Shown piece after piece: positions 18,085 to 26,844 of a DNA stretch of 64,000 bases (the first letter of the stretch is position 1; each line of letters starts with the position of its first letter). Origin of the DNA: Allobacillus saliphilus (GTDB taxonomy: Bacteria; Bacillota; Bacilli; Bacillales; Alkalibacillaceae); assembly GCF_018138385.1 (NCBI RefSeq), contig NZ_JAGSIE010000016.1, forward strand, positions 1-64,000, given 5' to 3'. Under the pieces are notes generated by a model, which ran no database searches, had not been told where the DNA came from, and saw only the letters and a program-made list of their open reading frames with translations. Position numbers and translations under genes: made by a program.

Positions 18085-19380
18085 ATGTCGGTATACCATT
18101 TTATAGGGATTAAAGGTACAGGTATGAGTGCCCTCGCACAAATCCTCCATGACTCAGGTAAACAAGTGCAAGGATCAGATATTGATCAAGAAATTTTTAC
18201 ACAAAAAGCTTTGGAAGAAAGAAACATTTCCATTTTACCTTTCTCTGAAGATAATATTCAAAAAGATCAAATTATTATTGCAGGTAATGCGTTTGATGAT
18301 AATCATGAAGAAATTGCGAAAGCGAAAGAATTGAAGCTACCATTTTATCGTTACCATGAATTTTTAGGTGAATGGCTTTCAAATTATACAAGTATTGGTG
18401 TCACAGGTGTTCATGGAAAAACATCTACTACCGGACTACTTGCACATACGCTAGGCAAGAATGTGCCTACATCTTATTTAATCGGTGATGGAACAGGATA
18501 TGGCCTAGAAAACAGTCAGAACTTTGTTTTCGAAGCATGTGAGTATCGTCGTCATTTCTTGGCATATAAACCAGATTATTTAATTATGACAAATATTGAT
18601 TTTGATCATCCGGATTATTTTAAAGATATTGACGATGTTTTCGATGCCTTTCAAGCCATGGCATTGAACGTTAAACAAGGAATCATCGCATGTGGAGACG
18701 ATGATCTTCTTAAACAAATTTATGCAAATGTACCCGTTGTCTATTATGGACTTTCGGAAGAGAACGACTTTCAAGCAAAAAATATTCATGAGACAGATGA
18801 AGGTACGTCATTTGAAGTGTATGTAAGAAATACGTATTATGACACATTCGTTGTACCGCAATATGGTACACATGCTGTATTAAATGCGCTTAGTGTCATT
18901 GCGCTTTGTCACTATGAGAATTTCAATGCTGAAGAAATCAAAGTGATGAAGGACTTTGGTGGCGTCAAAAGAAGATTTACGGAAACACCGTGGAATTTTG
19001 ATCAAGTTTTAATTGATGACTATGCTCACCATCCAACAGAAATTAAAGCAACGATTGATTCCGCACGAAAAAAGTATCATGATAAAGAAGTAGTTGCTGT
19101 TTTCCAACCACATACATTTACGCGCACGAAGCAATTTTTAGAAGAATTTGCAGAGTCTTTATCGCTAGCTGATCACGTTTATCTCTGTGATATTTTCGGT
19201 TCAGCACGAGAAGCAGATGGATCGCTACAAATTGAAGATCTTCAAGATCGAATTGAAGGCGCTAAAATTGTTTCGGAGGAAGATATTGAAATACTGAAAG
19301 AGCATCCGAACAGTGTAATTTTGTTTATGGGTGCAGGTGACATTCAAAAGTATGAAGAAAAATATAAACAACTAACGTAA
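18085..19380 (+). CDS. murC: UDP-N-acetylmuramate--L-alanine ligase
   Basis: A 431-residue Mur ligase that adds L-alanine to UDP-MurNAc in cytoplasmic peptidoglycan synthesis. It has the N-terminal UDP-binding [14 protein letters not shown], the ATP loop [15 protein letters not shown] (about 111-125) and the family [14 protein letters not shown] motif. Length equals that of B. subtilis MurC. GGAGG lies 9 bases before ATG at 18085. Single gene with its own terminator. In B. subtilis murC follows sftA, which is not present here. Confidence 0.95.
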   Translation: MSVYHFIGIKGTGMSALAQILHDSGKQVQGSDIDQEIFTQKALEERNISILPFSEDNIQKDQIIIAGNAFDDNHEEIAKAKELKLPFYRYHEFLGEWLSNYTSIGVTGVHGKTSTTGLLAHTLGKNVPTSYLIGDGTGYGLENSQNFVFEACEYRRHFLAYKPDYLIMTNIDFDHPDYFKDIDDVFDAFQAMALNVKQGIIACGDDDLLKQIYANVPVVYYGLSEENDFQAKNIHETDEGTSFEVYVRNTYYDTFVVPQYGTHAVLNALSVIALCHYENFNAEEIKVMKDFGGVKRRFTETPWNFDQVLIDDYAHHPTEIKATIDSARKKYHDKEVVAVFQPHTFTRTKQFLEEFAESLSLADHVYLCDIFGSAREADGSLQIEDLQDRIEGAKIVSEEDIEILKEHPNSVILFMGAGDIQKYEEKYKQLT

Positions 19381-19381
19381 T

Positions 19382-19426
19382 AAAAGCTGTTGTCCGCTGA
19401 CTGAGTCAGAAGGCAACAGCTTTTTA
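19382..19426. terminator. bidirectional terminator between murC and the aminopeptidase gene
   Basis: AAAAGCTGTTG/CAACAGCTTTTT stem; A-rich left and T-rich right flanks let it serve both convergent genes. Confidence 0.88.
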
Positions 19427-19437
19427 TGTGTAGTAGA

Positions 19438-20550
19438 TTACTTCAGGTTTTCAGGATTTAAAACTTCTAATTCTGGAATGACGAAGCGGCCATTTTTTCT
19501 GACAAGCTCGCCATCAAAATACATTTCTCCACCGCCATAGTCTTCACGCTGAATATGAACCATATCCCAGTGGATAGCAGAATCATTACCATTATAAGCA
19601 TCATCGTATGCTTGTCCTGGAGTGAAGTGGAAGCTACCATCTATTTTTTCATCAAATAAAATATCTGCCATTGGATGCTGGATAAACGGGTTGATACCAA
19701 TCGCAAATTCACCGATATAGCGGGCGCCTTCATCTGTATTAAAAATTTCATTGATTCGCTCGGAATCATTGGCAGTCGCTTCAATGATTTTGCCATCTTT
19801 AAATGTTAAAGAAACATTTTGGAATGTAAACCCTTGATAAGGTGAAGGGGTGTTGTAAGTCAATGTACCATTCACCGAGTCTTTGACAGGTGCTGTATAA
19901 ACTTCACCATCCGGAAGATTCATTTCACCCGCACATTTAATTTTCGGAATGTCTTTGATCGAAAACGTTAAATCCGTTCCCGGTCCAGTAATGTGTACTT
20001 GATCCGTGTTGTTCATTTTTTCCACTAGTGCATCCATCGCTTGGCTCATTTTACTATAATCGAGTGTACATACATTGAAGTAGAAGTCTTCAAATGCTTC
20101 TGTACTCATTTCAGCAAGCTGCGCCATCGATTCATTCGGATAACGTAACACACACCATTTTGTTTTCGGCACCCGGATGTTTCGATGCACATTACCGACA
20201 GTTTCGCCGTATAATTTGTTTTTATCGGATGGTATGTCTGAAAGTTCATTAATATTATCGCCTGAACGGATCGCAATATAGGCGTCCATCTCTTCCATTA
20301 CTGTCGACTCGTATTTTTCCCAAGCTTGCAGCTGTTCTTTTGAAGCACCTCTGAGAAGAGAACGATGAATTTTAGGCTCTTTTAAATTGACGAACGGTTG
20401 TCCGCCAGCTTGATAAGCTTCATCAATAATTGCAGATACGAGTTCTTGCTGTATTCCTGTATTTTCGATGAGCAACTTTTCGCCGGGTTGTAGTTTAACG
20501 GAATAATTAATAAGTAATTCTGCCAAGCGGTTGATTCGTGGATCTTTCAT
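19438..20550 (-). CDS. M29-family aminopeptidase (AmpS/PepS type)
   Basis: A 370-residue metallo-aminopeptidase of family M29. Expected metal ligands are visible in GEMNLPDGEVYTAPV (Glu), YIGEFAIGINPF (Glu), SFHFTPGQAY (His) and IHWDMVHIQ (His and Asp). It should release N-terminal residues from peptides in the cytoplasm. It is about 40 residues shorter than B. subtilis AmpS, with no visible interruption. ATG at 20550 follows GAGGAGGATTACAT. It is divergent from the ytxG operon. Confidence 0.88.
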   Translation of the reverse strand: MKDPRINRLAELLINYSVKLQPGEKLLIENTGIQQELVSAIIDEAYQAGGQPFVNLKEPKIHRSLLRGASKEQLQAWEKYESTVMEEMDAYIAIRSGDNINELSDIPSDKNKLYGETVGNVHRNIRVPKTKWCVLRYPNESMAQLAEMSTEAFEDFYFNVCTLDYSKMSQAMDALVEKMNNTDQVHITGPGTDLTFSIKDIPKIKCAGEMNLPDGEVYTAPVKDSVNGTLTYNTPSPYQGFTFQNVSLTFKDGKIIEATANDSERINEIFNTDEGARYIGEFAIGINPFIQHPMADILFDEKIDGSFHFTPGQAYDDAYNGNDSAIHWDMVHIQREDYGGGEMYFDGELVRKNGRFVIPELEVLNPENLK

Positions 20551-20627
20551 ATGTAATCCTCCTCGTATGTGTTGAAGTTTGAATAGTTTTATTTTAGCAT
20601 ATAAAGAGAAAACTTTGTTTTGAATGT

Positions 20628-20653
20628 GTTTGATTCACTATACTAATGGGTAT
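20628..20653 (+). promoter_or_regulatory. sigma-B-type promoter for ytxG-ytxH
   Basis: GTTTGA at 20628-20633 and GGGTAT at 20648-20653 are separated by 14 bp, matching the sigma-B consensus GTTTAA-N12-14-GGGTAT. It lies 37 bp before the ytxG start. The B. subtilis ytxG operon is known to be sigma-B dependent. Confidence 0.82.
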
Positions 20654-20689
20654 AGTTAGTATAGAATAAAAATGGAAGGTGTGTTTGTA

Positions 20690-21097
20690 GTGAACTTACT
20701 ACATATTGCAGCATTAATTGCAGCAGTAGCGTTTCTTGTTTTGGTTATTTTCTTGGCAAAAACATTGATGTCCGTATCCAAAACATTGGACAATGTTTCT
20801 ACAACGTTAGAAAGTGTTGAGAAACAAATGCAAGGAATTAGTGAAGAGACAACATTGTTATTACAGAAAACGAATTATTTAGCAGATGATATTTCAGAAA
20901 AAACAGCGAAGACGACTGTTTTGTTCGATGGTATTAAAGGAATTGGACAAACAGTGAATGAATTTAATCATTCTTTGCAACAACTGTCTAGAGAAGTACA
21001 ACAACAAGCTGGTGAACAGGCGCCTCAAGCTTCCCAAGCAATGAAATGGGGAGAAGCTGCCATTCACCTTTGGAAAAGCTACAAAGGAAAGAAATAA
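20690..21097 (+). CDS. ytxG: DUF948 general stress protein YtxG
   Basis: About 135 residues: one N-terminal membrane span (IAALIAAVAFLVLVIFLAK), then a long coiled-coil-like region rich in S, T and Q. This is typical of DUF948 proteins such as YtxG. Function unknown, probably a stress-related envelope protein. ATG at 20672 is in frame, but AAGGTG fits the GTG at 20690 better (8-base spacing). It is first in a unit with ytxH, behind a sigma-B promoter. Confidence 0.85.
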   Translation: MNLLHIAALIAAVAFLVLVIFLAKTLMSVSKTLDNVSTTLESVEKQMQGISEETTLLLQKTNYLADDISEKTAKTTVLFDGIKGIGQTVNEFNHSLQQLSREVQQQAGEQAPQASQAMKWGEAAIHLWKSYKGKK

Positions 21098-21124
21098 GTA
21101 GACAAAAAAGAGGAGGAATTCTAT

Positions 21125-21547
21125 ATGTCAAACGAAAATCAAAACAATGGTGGAATGAACGGGAAAGATTTTGTAATCGGCACATTACTTGGAGGAATTA
21201 TCGGTGCATCTGTTGCACTTCTATACGCTCCGAAAGCTGGTAAAGACTTAAGAGAAGACATTAACACTGGAGCTGGCCAAGTTCGCGAACGTGCTTCTGA
21301 GTGGAAGAACACTGCTTACGATAAAGGAAACGAATTATACGAACGCGCGCAAGAGTCTAGCAAAAATTTAGGTGAAAAGATCAAGCAGAAAAAAGATGAT
21401 ATTCAAGAGCGTGTTGACTATTTACGCAGTGAAAATAAAGAGCAAGGTCAAGAAATTGCTGAAGATGTCGCTGAAGCGATTGAAGAAGCTGCTGATGAAA
21501 TGGAACGTCAAGAAGCAGATATGAACTTCAAAAACTCACAAAACTAA
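21125..21547 (+). CDS. ytxH: YtxH-domain general stress protein
   Basis: A 140-residue protein with the diagnostic YtxH segment: a glycine-rich hydrophobic stretch (FVIGTLLGGIIGASVALLYAP) followed by KAGKDLREDI. A long charged amphipathic helix then runs to the end. Probably membrane-associated; function unknown. GAGGAGGAATT precedes ATG at 21125, 27 bp after ytxG. A terminator ends the unit, separating it from the ytxJ-like gene that is co-transcribed in B. subtilis. Confidence 0.9.
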   Translation: MSNENQNNGGMNGKDFVIGTLLGGIIGASVALLYAPKAGKDLREDINTGAGQVRERASEWKNTAYDKGNELYERAQESSKNLGEKIKQKKDDIQERVDYLRSENKEQGQEIAEDVAEAIEEAADEMERQEADMNFKNSQN

Positions 21548-21555
21548 TGAGCGGT

Positions 21556-21583
21556 AAGCCACTCCTTTTCGGGGTGGTTTTTT
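21556..21583 (+). terminator. terminator after ytxH
   Basis: CCACTCC/GGGGTGG stem with a TTTTC loop, followed by seven T with one G further on. Confidence 0.85.
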
Positions 21584-21611
21584 TGTTAGCGAGAGTTTTG
21601 CTGTAACAATC

Positions 21612-21736
21612 AATTGAACTCGCTAACCGTTCAAATGTGTGCGCTGATCGTTCAAACGGCCATGGTTAACCGTTTAAATGCTTGCGCTATCCGTTCAAAT
21701 GATTGCCTTAACCATTCAAACAAACGCCGTTCAACT
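21612..21736. repeat. degenerate tandem array, about 21-bp period
   Basis: Units at 21612-21633 (22), 21634-21654 (21), 21655-21676 (22), 21677-21697 (21), 21698-21718 (21) and a partial copy to about 21736. The shared core is ttgcgctaaccgttcaaat. The sequence differs from the cagcagtc family elsewhere in the window, but the period and the placement after a terminator are the same. Confidence 0.82.
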
Positions 21737-21819
21737 TAGCACAAGCGTGAATAGAGATTTTCATCTATCAGTTTGGTAAAATAGATGAGTAAAAGAGATT
21801 ATAAGGAGGAACATACGAG

Positions 21820-22140
21820 ATGTCTTATAAAGTTTTATCATCAGAGACAGAATTGAACGAAGTATTGGAAAAGGACTCATTTTTGTTATTTAAACATAGT
21901 CTGACATGTCCAGTCAGTGCAGATGCAAAAGAAGAATTCGAGAAATTCACTAGCGACAACACAATACCTGCTTATATGATTCATGTGCAGGAAAGCCGTG
22001 AGTTATCTAATCAGGTTGCTGAACATTATGATATTAAACATGAGTCTCCACAGTTGTTCTATGTGAAAGACGGTGCAGTCAAATATCATAACTCTCATTG
22101 GCACATAAAATACGATACGTTGAAAGATGTTGTAAAATAA
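21820..22140 (+). CDS. ytxJ: bacillithiol-system monothiol bacilliredoxin (YtxJ/BrxC)
   Basis: A 106-residue thioredoxin-fold protein with the monothiol active site TCPVS (C30) and a cis-proline region ESPQLFYV. It matches YtxJ (BrxC), which removes bacillithiol from protein thiols after oxidative stress. AGGAGG precedes ATG at 21820. The 21-bp array and a terminator separate it from ytxH, so it likely has its own promoter in the 21737-21800 region. Confidence 0.92.
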   Translation: MSYKVLSSETELNEVLEKDSFLLFKHSLTCPVSADAKEEFEKFTSDNTIPAYMIHVQESRELSNQVAEHYDIKHESPQLFYVKDGAVKYHNSHWHIKYDTLKDVVK

Positions 22141-22156
22141 ATTCAAAACCCGAACC

Positions 22157-22210
22157 AAAAATAAACCTGCCTACCGCATCACATGGATGAAAGTAGAGCA
22201 GGTTTATTTT
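22157..22210. terminator. bidirectional terminator between ytxJ and mntR
   Basis: AAAATAAACCTGC/GCAGGTTTATTTT arms with a long loop. The right arm reaches the mntR stop codon. Confidence 0.82.
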
Positions 22211-22631
22211 AACGGTCCTTGTTTTTCTTTTTAATTTCTTGTAGATCATTTAAACGCTGGGGATCGGCTTCAAAATATTCTACTAAATCCCCAATACGAA
22301 CGATGGTATCCCATTTTAGATGATGTTCAATACCTTCGACTTCTTCATAAATGGAATCTTCTTCCGCACCGATTATATGTAAGAAATCTTCTAATAGTTT
22401 ATGACGGTATAATAATTTTTCTCCAAATGTTCTACCTTTATCCGTCAAAGCTAATCCTCTGTATCTTTCATAGACGACATACTCTCTTTCATCAAGCTTT
22501 TTCACCATTTTTGTGACCGAAGAGGGGAGGACGTCTAAGTGTTCAGCAATGTCTGAAACTCTGGCATAGCCTTTTTGTTCTTTCAGTAGATAAATTGTTT
22601 CGATATAGTCTTCCATGCTCGGTGTCGCCAT
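22209..22631 (-). CDS. mntR: manganese-responsive DtxR-family regulator MntR
   Basis: A 140-residue winged-helix regulator. All six manganese ligands of B. subtilis MntR are at the same positions: D8, E11, H77, E99, E102 and H103. The recognition helix segment is [12 protein letters not shown]. With bound manganese it represses Mn uptake genes and activates Mn efflux. GGGGGTT lies before ATG at 22631. It stands alone and is convergent with ytxJ. In B. subtilis nothing lies between ytxJ and aroA, so this is a local insertion or rearrangement. Confidence 0.95.
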   Translation of the reverse strand: MATPSMEDYIETIYLLKEQKGYARVSDIAEHLDVLPSSVTKMVKKLDEREYVVYERYRGLALTDKGRTFGEKLLYRHKLLEDFLHIIGAEEDSIYEEVEGIEHHLKWDTIVRIGDLVEYFEADPQRLNDLQEIKKKNKDR

Positions 22632-22868
22632 GAAACAACCCCCATAATTGTTCTTAATTATATTTTAGCAGACTTCATCACTTTTCAAAAGGAAGTTGAG
22701 TTTTCGGATATGAGACATTACTTTAGGAATATTTCGACTTGATGAGGTTGTAAACAGGTGACCTTAATGCTAGTCGATTGCGCCGAATTTCGATATAATT
22801 GTATACTTAACTAAATTAAATGTATCATAAAACCGTTTTTCTACAACAACATTTGGAGGCAGTGACTG

Positions 22869-23927
22869 ATGCAGGAACTAAATCTAGAAGAACTAAGAAA
22901 ACAATTAGATGAAGTAAATATAGAAGTTTTAAAATGGATTAATCGACGCGGTGAGCTCGTTAAAAAGATTGGTGAAATAAAAAAAGAACAAGGAATTAAA
23001 GTCTTTGATCCAGTACGTGAGCGAGAGATGCTCGATCATATTGTCGATCATCACGAAGGGCCTTTCCAAAGCTCGACGATTGAACACCTGTTTAAAGAAA
23101 TCTTTAAAGCAGCTAAGGAATTGCAAGAAGATGACCATCGTAAAACGTTGCTCGTCTCAAGGGAACAAAAACCTCAAGATACAATTGTCAAAGTCGGCAA
23201 TGTAAATATTGGTGGAGGAGAACGCCAGTACATCATGGGCCCTTGCTCTGTTGAATCTGAGGAGCAAGTAGATCTCGTTGCAAAAGCCATAAAAGAACAC
23301 GGCATTCCAATTTTACGTGGAGGTGCTTTTAAACCCCGTACATCACCATATGATTTCCAAGGATTAGGATTCGAAGGGTTAAAAATCCTGAAGAAAGTCG
23401 GAGATCGATATGGTTTGAAAGTCGTCAGTGAAATCGTCAATCCGAATCATATCGAAGAGGCTGTGGAATATTTGGATGTCATTCAAATCGGCGCACGTAA
23501 TATGCAAAACTTTGAATTGTTGAAAGAAGCGGGCCGATCAGATAAACCGATTTTCCTCAAAAGAGGATTAGCAGCGACAATCAATGAATTTATGAATGCT
23601 GCTGAATATATTATCTCTCAAGGAAATGATCAAATCGTCTTATGTGAACGTGGAATCCGAACGTATGAAACAGCGACGCGGAACACGTTAGATATCACTG
23701 CAGTACCTATATTAAAGCAAGAGACCCATTTGCCGGTATTCGTAGACGTAACACATTCAACAGGCAGAAGAGACTTATTGCTACCTGCTGCCAAAGCTGC
23801 TATGGCGATTGGAGCGGATGGAGTAATGGCAGAAGTACATCCAGATCCAGCAACAGCATTATCAGATGCACAGCAACAGATGGACTTGGATGCGTTTCAT
23901 CAATTTATGGACGAGTTACAGAAATAA
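22869..23927 (+). CDS. aroA: bifunctional chorismate mutase / DAHP synthase
   Basis: A 352-residue fusion. Residues 1-85 form an AroQ-type chorismate mutase ([16 protein letters not shown]) and residues from about 105 a type I-beta 3-deoxy-7-phosphoheptulonate synthase, with [43 protein letters not shown] and [15 protein letters not shown]. It catalyses the first step of the shikimate pathway, and the mutase domain serves as the allosteric sensor. B. subtilis AroA has the same architecture. GGAGG lies 10 bases before ATG at 22869. ccpA follows after 155 bp. Confidence 0.95.
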   Translation: MQELNLEELRKQLDEVNIEVLKWINRRGELVKKIGEIKKEQGIKVFDPVREREMLDHIVDHHEGPFQSSTIEHLFKEIFKAAKELQEDDHRKTLLVSREQKPQDTIVKVGNVNIGGGERQYIMGPCSVESEEQVDLVAKAIKEHGIPILRGGAFKPRTSPYDFQGLGFEGLKILKKVGDRYGLKVVSEIVNPNHIEEAVEYLDVIQIGARNMQNFELLKEAGRSDKPIFLKRGLAATINEFMNAAEYIISQGNDQIVLCERGIRTYETATRNTLDITAVPILKQETHLPVFVDVTHSTGRRDLLLPAAKAAMAIGADGVMAEVHPDPATALSDAQQQMDLDAFHQFMDELQK

Positions 23928-24082
23928 AGTAATAGTACGGTTTGAATATATATGCAAGGTTGGTGGTACACCGATTGCGGTCTGTAACCCTCAAGAAACT
24001 TTCACAAGTTATCTATTGAATCGTTTGATTGAGTAAAGTATTCTTACATTAAAATGAATCGTTATGAAATGAGGTTTTTAAG

Positions 24083-25084
24083 ATGAGTGTTACTATTTAT
24101 GATGTAGCAAAAAAAGCTAACGTATCGATGGCGACCGTTTCGCGGGTCATTAATGGAAATACAAATGTAAAGCCGATTACTCGACAAAAAGTGTTGGATA
24201 CTATTGAAGAGTTAGGCTTCCGACCGAACGCAGTGGCGCGTGGATTGGCAAGCAGAAAAACAACTTCTGTCGGTGTCATTATTCCGGATGTCGCTAATCT
24301 GTTCATTGCTGACTTGGCACGTGGTATTGAGGATATCGCAACAATGTATAAGTACCACATTATATTAAGTAGTTCAGACCAACAAAAAACGAAAGAAATT
24401 GATCTCTTCTACAATATGTTGGAGAAACAAGTAGATGGCATTATTTTCATGGGTACGACGATTACAGACGAACATATTGAAGCGTTTAAGAAAGCAAATA
24501 TTCCGGTTATATTAGCAGCGACAATCGCCGAATCCGAAGAGCTTGCATCTGTCAATATTGATTATTATCAGGCGATTCAGGATGCTATTCAGTTTATCGA
24601 AGAAAAAAGTAAAGGTGATATCGGATTTGTCACAAGTCCATTGAATAACCGCTCCAATGAAATTAGAAAACAATCCTTTGTCGATGCAATGAAAAAGTCA
24701 GGCAAAAGTGAAGATGATTTGGAAAAGCTTATTTTTAATAGCGACGACACTTATGACTCAGGTATTCAAGCAAGTCATTATTTTCTCGGATTGGATGAAA
24801 AACCAGAAACGATTCTCGTCTCTTCAGATGAATTGGCATTAGGTGTCATTCATGGATTACAGGATGAAGGATTGAAAGTTCCAGAAGATATTGCTGTAGT
24901 AGGGTTTGACAACACAAGACTTGCGACGATGGTGCGTCCGACATTAACGACCGTAATGCAACCGATGTATGATATCGGTGCTGTTTCCATGCGTTTACTA
25001 ACGAAGTTGCTTCAGGGAGAACAAGTAGAAGAAAAACAAGTCACTCTACCTCACCGAATCATCGAAAGAGACTCAACAAAATAA
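24083..25084 (+). CDS. ccpA: catabolite control protein A
   Basis: A 333-residue LacI/GalR regulator. The N-terminal helix-turn-helix (VTIYDVAKKANVSMATVSRV) and hinge helix (NAVARGLASRKT) bind cre sites. The core periplasmic-binding-like domain binds HPr-Ser-P. It is the master regulator of carbon catabolite control in Bacillaceae. Position between aroA and motP is the same as in B. subtilis. Weak GAGG before ATG at 24083. A possible cre site inside acuB (28592-28605) would be a local target. Confidence 0.95.
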   Translation: MSVTIYDVAKKANVSMATVSRVINGNTNVKPITRQKVLDTIEELGFRPNAVARGLASRKTTSVGVIIPDVANLFIADLARGIEDIATMYKYHIILSSSDQQKTKEIDLFYNMLEKQVDGIIFMGTTITDEHIEAFKKANIPVILAATIAESEELASVNIDYYQAIQDAIQFIEEKSKGDIGFVTSPLNNRSNEIRKQSFVDAMKKSGKSEDDLEKLIFNSDDTYDSGIQASHYFLGLDEKPETILVSSDELALGVIHGLQDEGLKVPEDIAVVGFDNTRLATMVRPTLTTVMQPMYDIGAVSMRLLTKLLQGEQVEEKQVTLPHRIIERDSTK

Positions 25085-25143
25085 AACGGATGCCGATATA
25101 ATAAATAGAGATAGATAAATCGGAATCAAGTAGGGTGAGAAGT

Positions 25144-25968
25144 ATGAAACGAAAAGATTTATTGACGCCAATAGGTATCGGTTTAGGTGCGACGATGATT
25201 TTAGTAGGCATCTATTTTAACAGTGGATTTGGGGGCGTTTCGACGTTTATTCAACTTTCTTCCATCGTCGTCGTTGTCGGTGGTTTAATTGGTGCTCTTT
25301 TAATTAACTTTTCGGTGGTAGAATTAAAGATGTTCCGAAAAGTGATGATGGAAGCATTCCATAGTCAAAATTATAATCTCCGAGAATTGATTCAATTGTT
25401 TATCCAACTTTCTGAAAAGGCAAGAAGAGAAGGTTTACTTGCATTGGAAAGTGAAATGGATGAAGTAGACGATCCATTTATTAGAAAAGGGGTTTACTTG
25501 GCGATTGATGGAATTGAACCTGAAGTTATCAATGAAATTATGAATGCAGAAATCGCGGCTATGGAAGAAAGACACCAAAAGGGACGAAATGTCGTAGAGA
25601 AAGCAGGGGAATACGCACCTGCCTGGGGAATGATCGGTACATTGATTGGGCTTGTATTAATGCTTAATAACTTAGAATCTCCAGAAACTATCGGTCCGAG
25701 TATGGCAATTGCCCTCCTGACGACTTTTTATGGAATGGTATTGGCAAATCTCGTTTTTATCCCAATTGCAGGGAAATTGTACTCACGTACGGAACAAGAA
25801 ATATTTATGAAACAGATTATCGTTGAAGGCGTTATTGGTGTTCAATCTGGTCAAAACCCAAAAATCTTGGAAGAGAAATTGAGTGCATTCCTCTCAACTG
25901 AAGAGCTCAAACTTAATGAGGCAGAAGAGGAAGAAGAGATGATCGGAGAGACGGTTAATGAATCGTAA
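25144..25968 (+). CDS. motP: sodium-driven flagellar stator subunit MotP
   Basis: A 274-residue MotA/TolQ/ExbB-family protein with four membrane spans. The late GEYAPAWGMIGTLIGLVLML and TTFYGMVLANLVF are typical of stator channels. With MotS it forms a Na+-coupled stator for flagellar rotation. GTG at 25135 is in frame, but AGGGTGAGA serves ATG at 25144, giving MKRKDLLTPIG. It lies downstream of ccpA and overlaps motS by 11 bp. Confidence 0.93.
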   Translation: MKRKDLLTPIGIGLGATMILVGIYFNSGFGGVSTFIQLSSIVVVVGGLIGALLINFSVVELKMFRKVMMEAFHSQNYNLRELIQLFIQLSEKARREGLLALESEMDEVDDPFIRKGVYLAIDGIEPEVINEIMNAEIAAMEERHQKGRNVVEKAGEYAPAWGMIGTLIGLVLMLNNLESPETIGPSMAIALLTTFYGMVLANLVFIPIAGKLYSRTEQEIFMKQIIVEGVIGVQSGQNPKILEEKLSAFLSTEELKLNEAEEEEEMIGETVNES

Positions 25969-26740
25969 GCGTAAAAAACTACCAAAACGCGAAGCACCAA
26001 TGTGGATGGTTACATATTCGGATATGATTACGTTAATTCTTGTTTTTTTCATTCTATTATTTTCAATGTCACAAATCGATGCGGTGAAATTTAAAGCCGT
26101 TGCTCAGTCTTATCAAGAACGGGTAATATTTGATTTTATGCCGTCGGCAATCGAAATGGATCATCCGACGGAAAACCAGGAAAATCAGTTGGATCCGGCT
26201 GAATCCGATTTCGAAGCTATGGTTCCAGACGAGCAAGATGAAGCGATGGAAGACGAAGAAAAGATGGACTCAACAGACGAGGAATCATTAAATGAATTAC
26301 ATGAAGAAGTGGAACAATTTTTAGATGAAGAAGAATTAAACGGTGTCATTTCAGCTAGCCGAACCGAGCAAGGAGTCGTTCTAGTTTTACAAGAACGTGT
26401 TTTGTTTGAATCTGGAGAAGCGGAATTGATTGAGGAAGGCTTTCCATTTTTAGAAAAGGTGGGAGTCTTGTTATCGAGTATCCCCAACAATGTAAAAATT
26501 GAAGGTCATACAGATAGTCGACCAATCAATACGTATCGTTTTCCTTCCAACTGGGAACTGAGTGGGGCTAGGGCGAGTAGTGTTGTTCGCTTCTTTGTAG
26601 AGAACCAGGGGTTAAATCCAGCACGGTTCCAAGCCTCAGGCTATGCGGATACGAAACCTTATGTTGATAATAATAGCTCAGAGAATATGCGTTTAAATCG
26701 TCGTGTAGAAATTACTATTTTAAGAGCAGAAAACCAGTGA
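25958..26740 (+). CDS. motS: sodium-driven flagellar stator subunit MotS
   Basis: A 260-residue MotB-family protein. One membrane span (about 23-40) carries the ion-binding aspartate D22 in TYSDMITLILVFF. A C-terminal OmpA-like peptidoglycan-binding domain follows (EGHTDSRPI, NWELSGARA, NRRVEI). Between them, residues 66-127 form an unusually long, strongly acidic linker. The protein anchors the stator to the wall and plugs the channel. GGAGAG precedes ATG at 25958 inside motP. A terminator overlaps its stop codon. Confidence 0.93.
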   Translation: MNRKRKKLPKREAPMWMVTYSDMITLILVFFILLFSMSQIDAVKFKAVAQSYQERVIFDFMPSAIEMDHPTENQENQLDPAESDFEAMVPDEQDEAMEDEEKMDSTDEESLNELHEEVEQFLDEEELNGVISASRTEQGVVLVLQERVLFESGEAELIEEGFPFLEKVGVLLSSIPNNVKIEGHTDSRPINTYRFPSNWELSGARASSVVRFFVENQGLNPARFQASGYADTKPYVDNNSSENMRLNRRVEITILRAENQ

Positions 26741-26769
26741 TTGACTTAACGTCATTCACTGGTTTTGTT
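26731..26769 (+). terminator. terminator after motS
   Basis: AAACCAGTGA/TCACTGGTTT; the left arm contains the motS TGA stop. Followed by TGTTTTG. Confidence 0.8.
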
Positions 26770-26844
26770 TTGAAATTACGAAGTATAGGAAAAATCGGAA
26801 AATTTACGTTATAATAAACAAAAATTTTTCGTTGCTAACTATTT

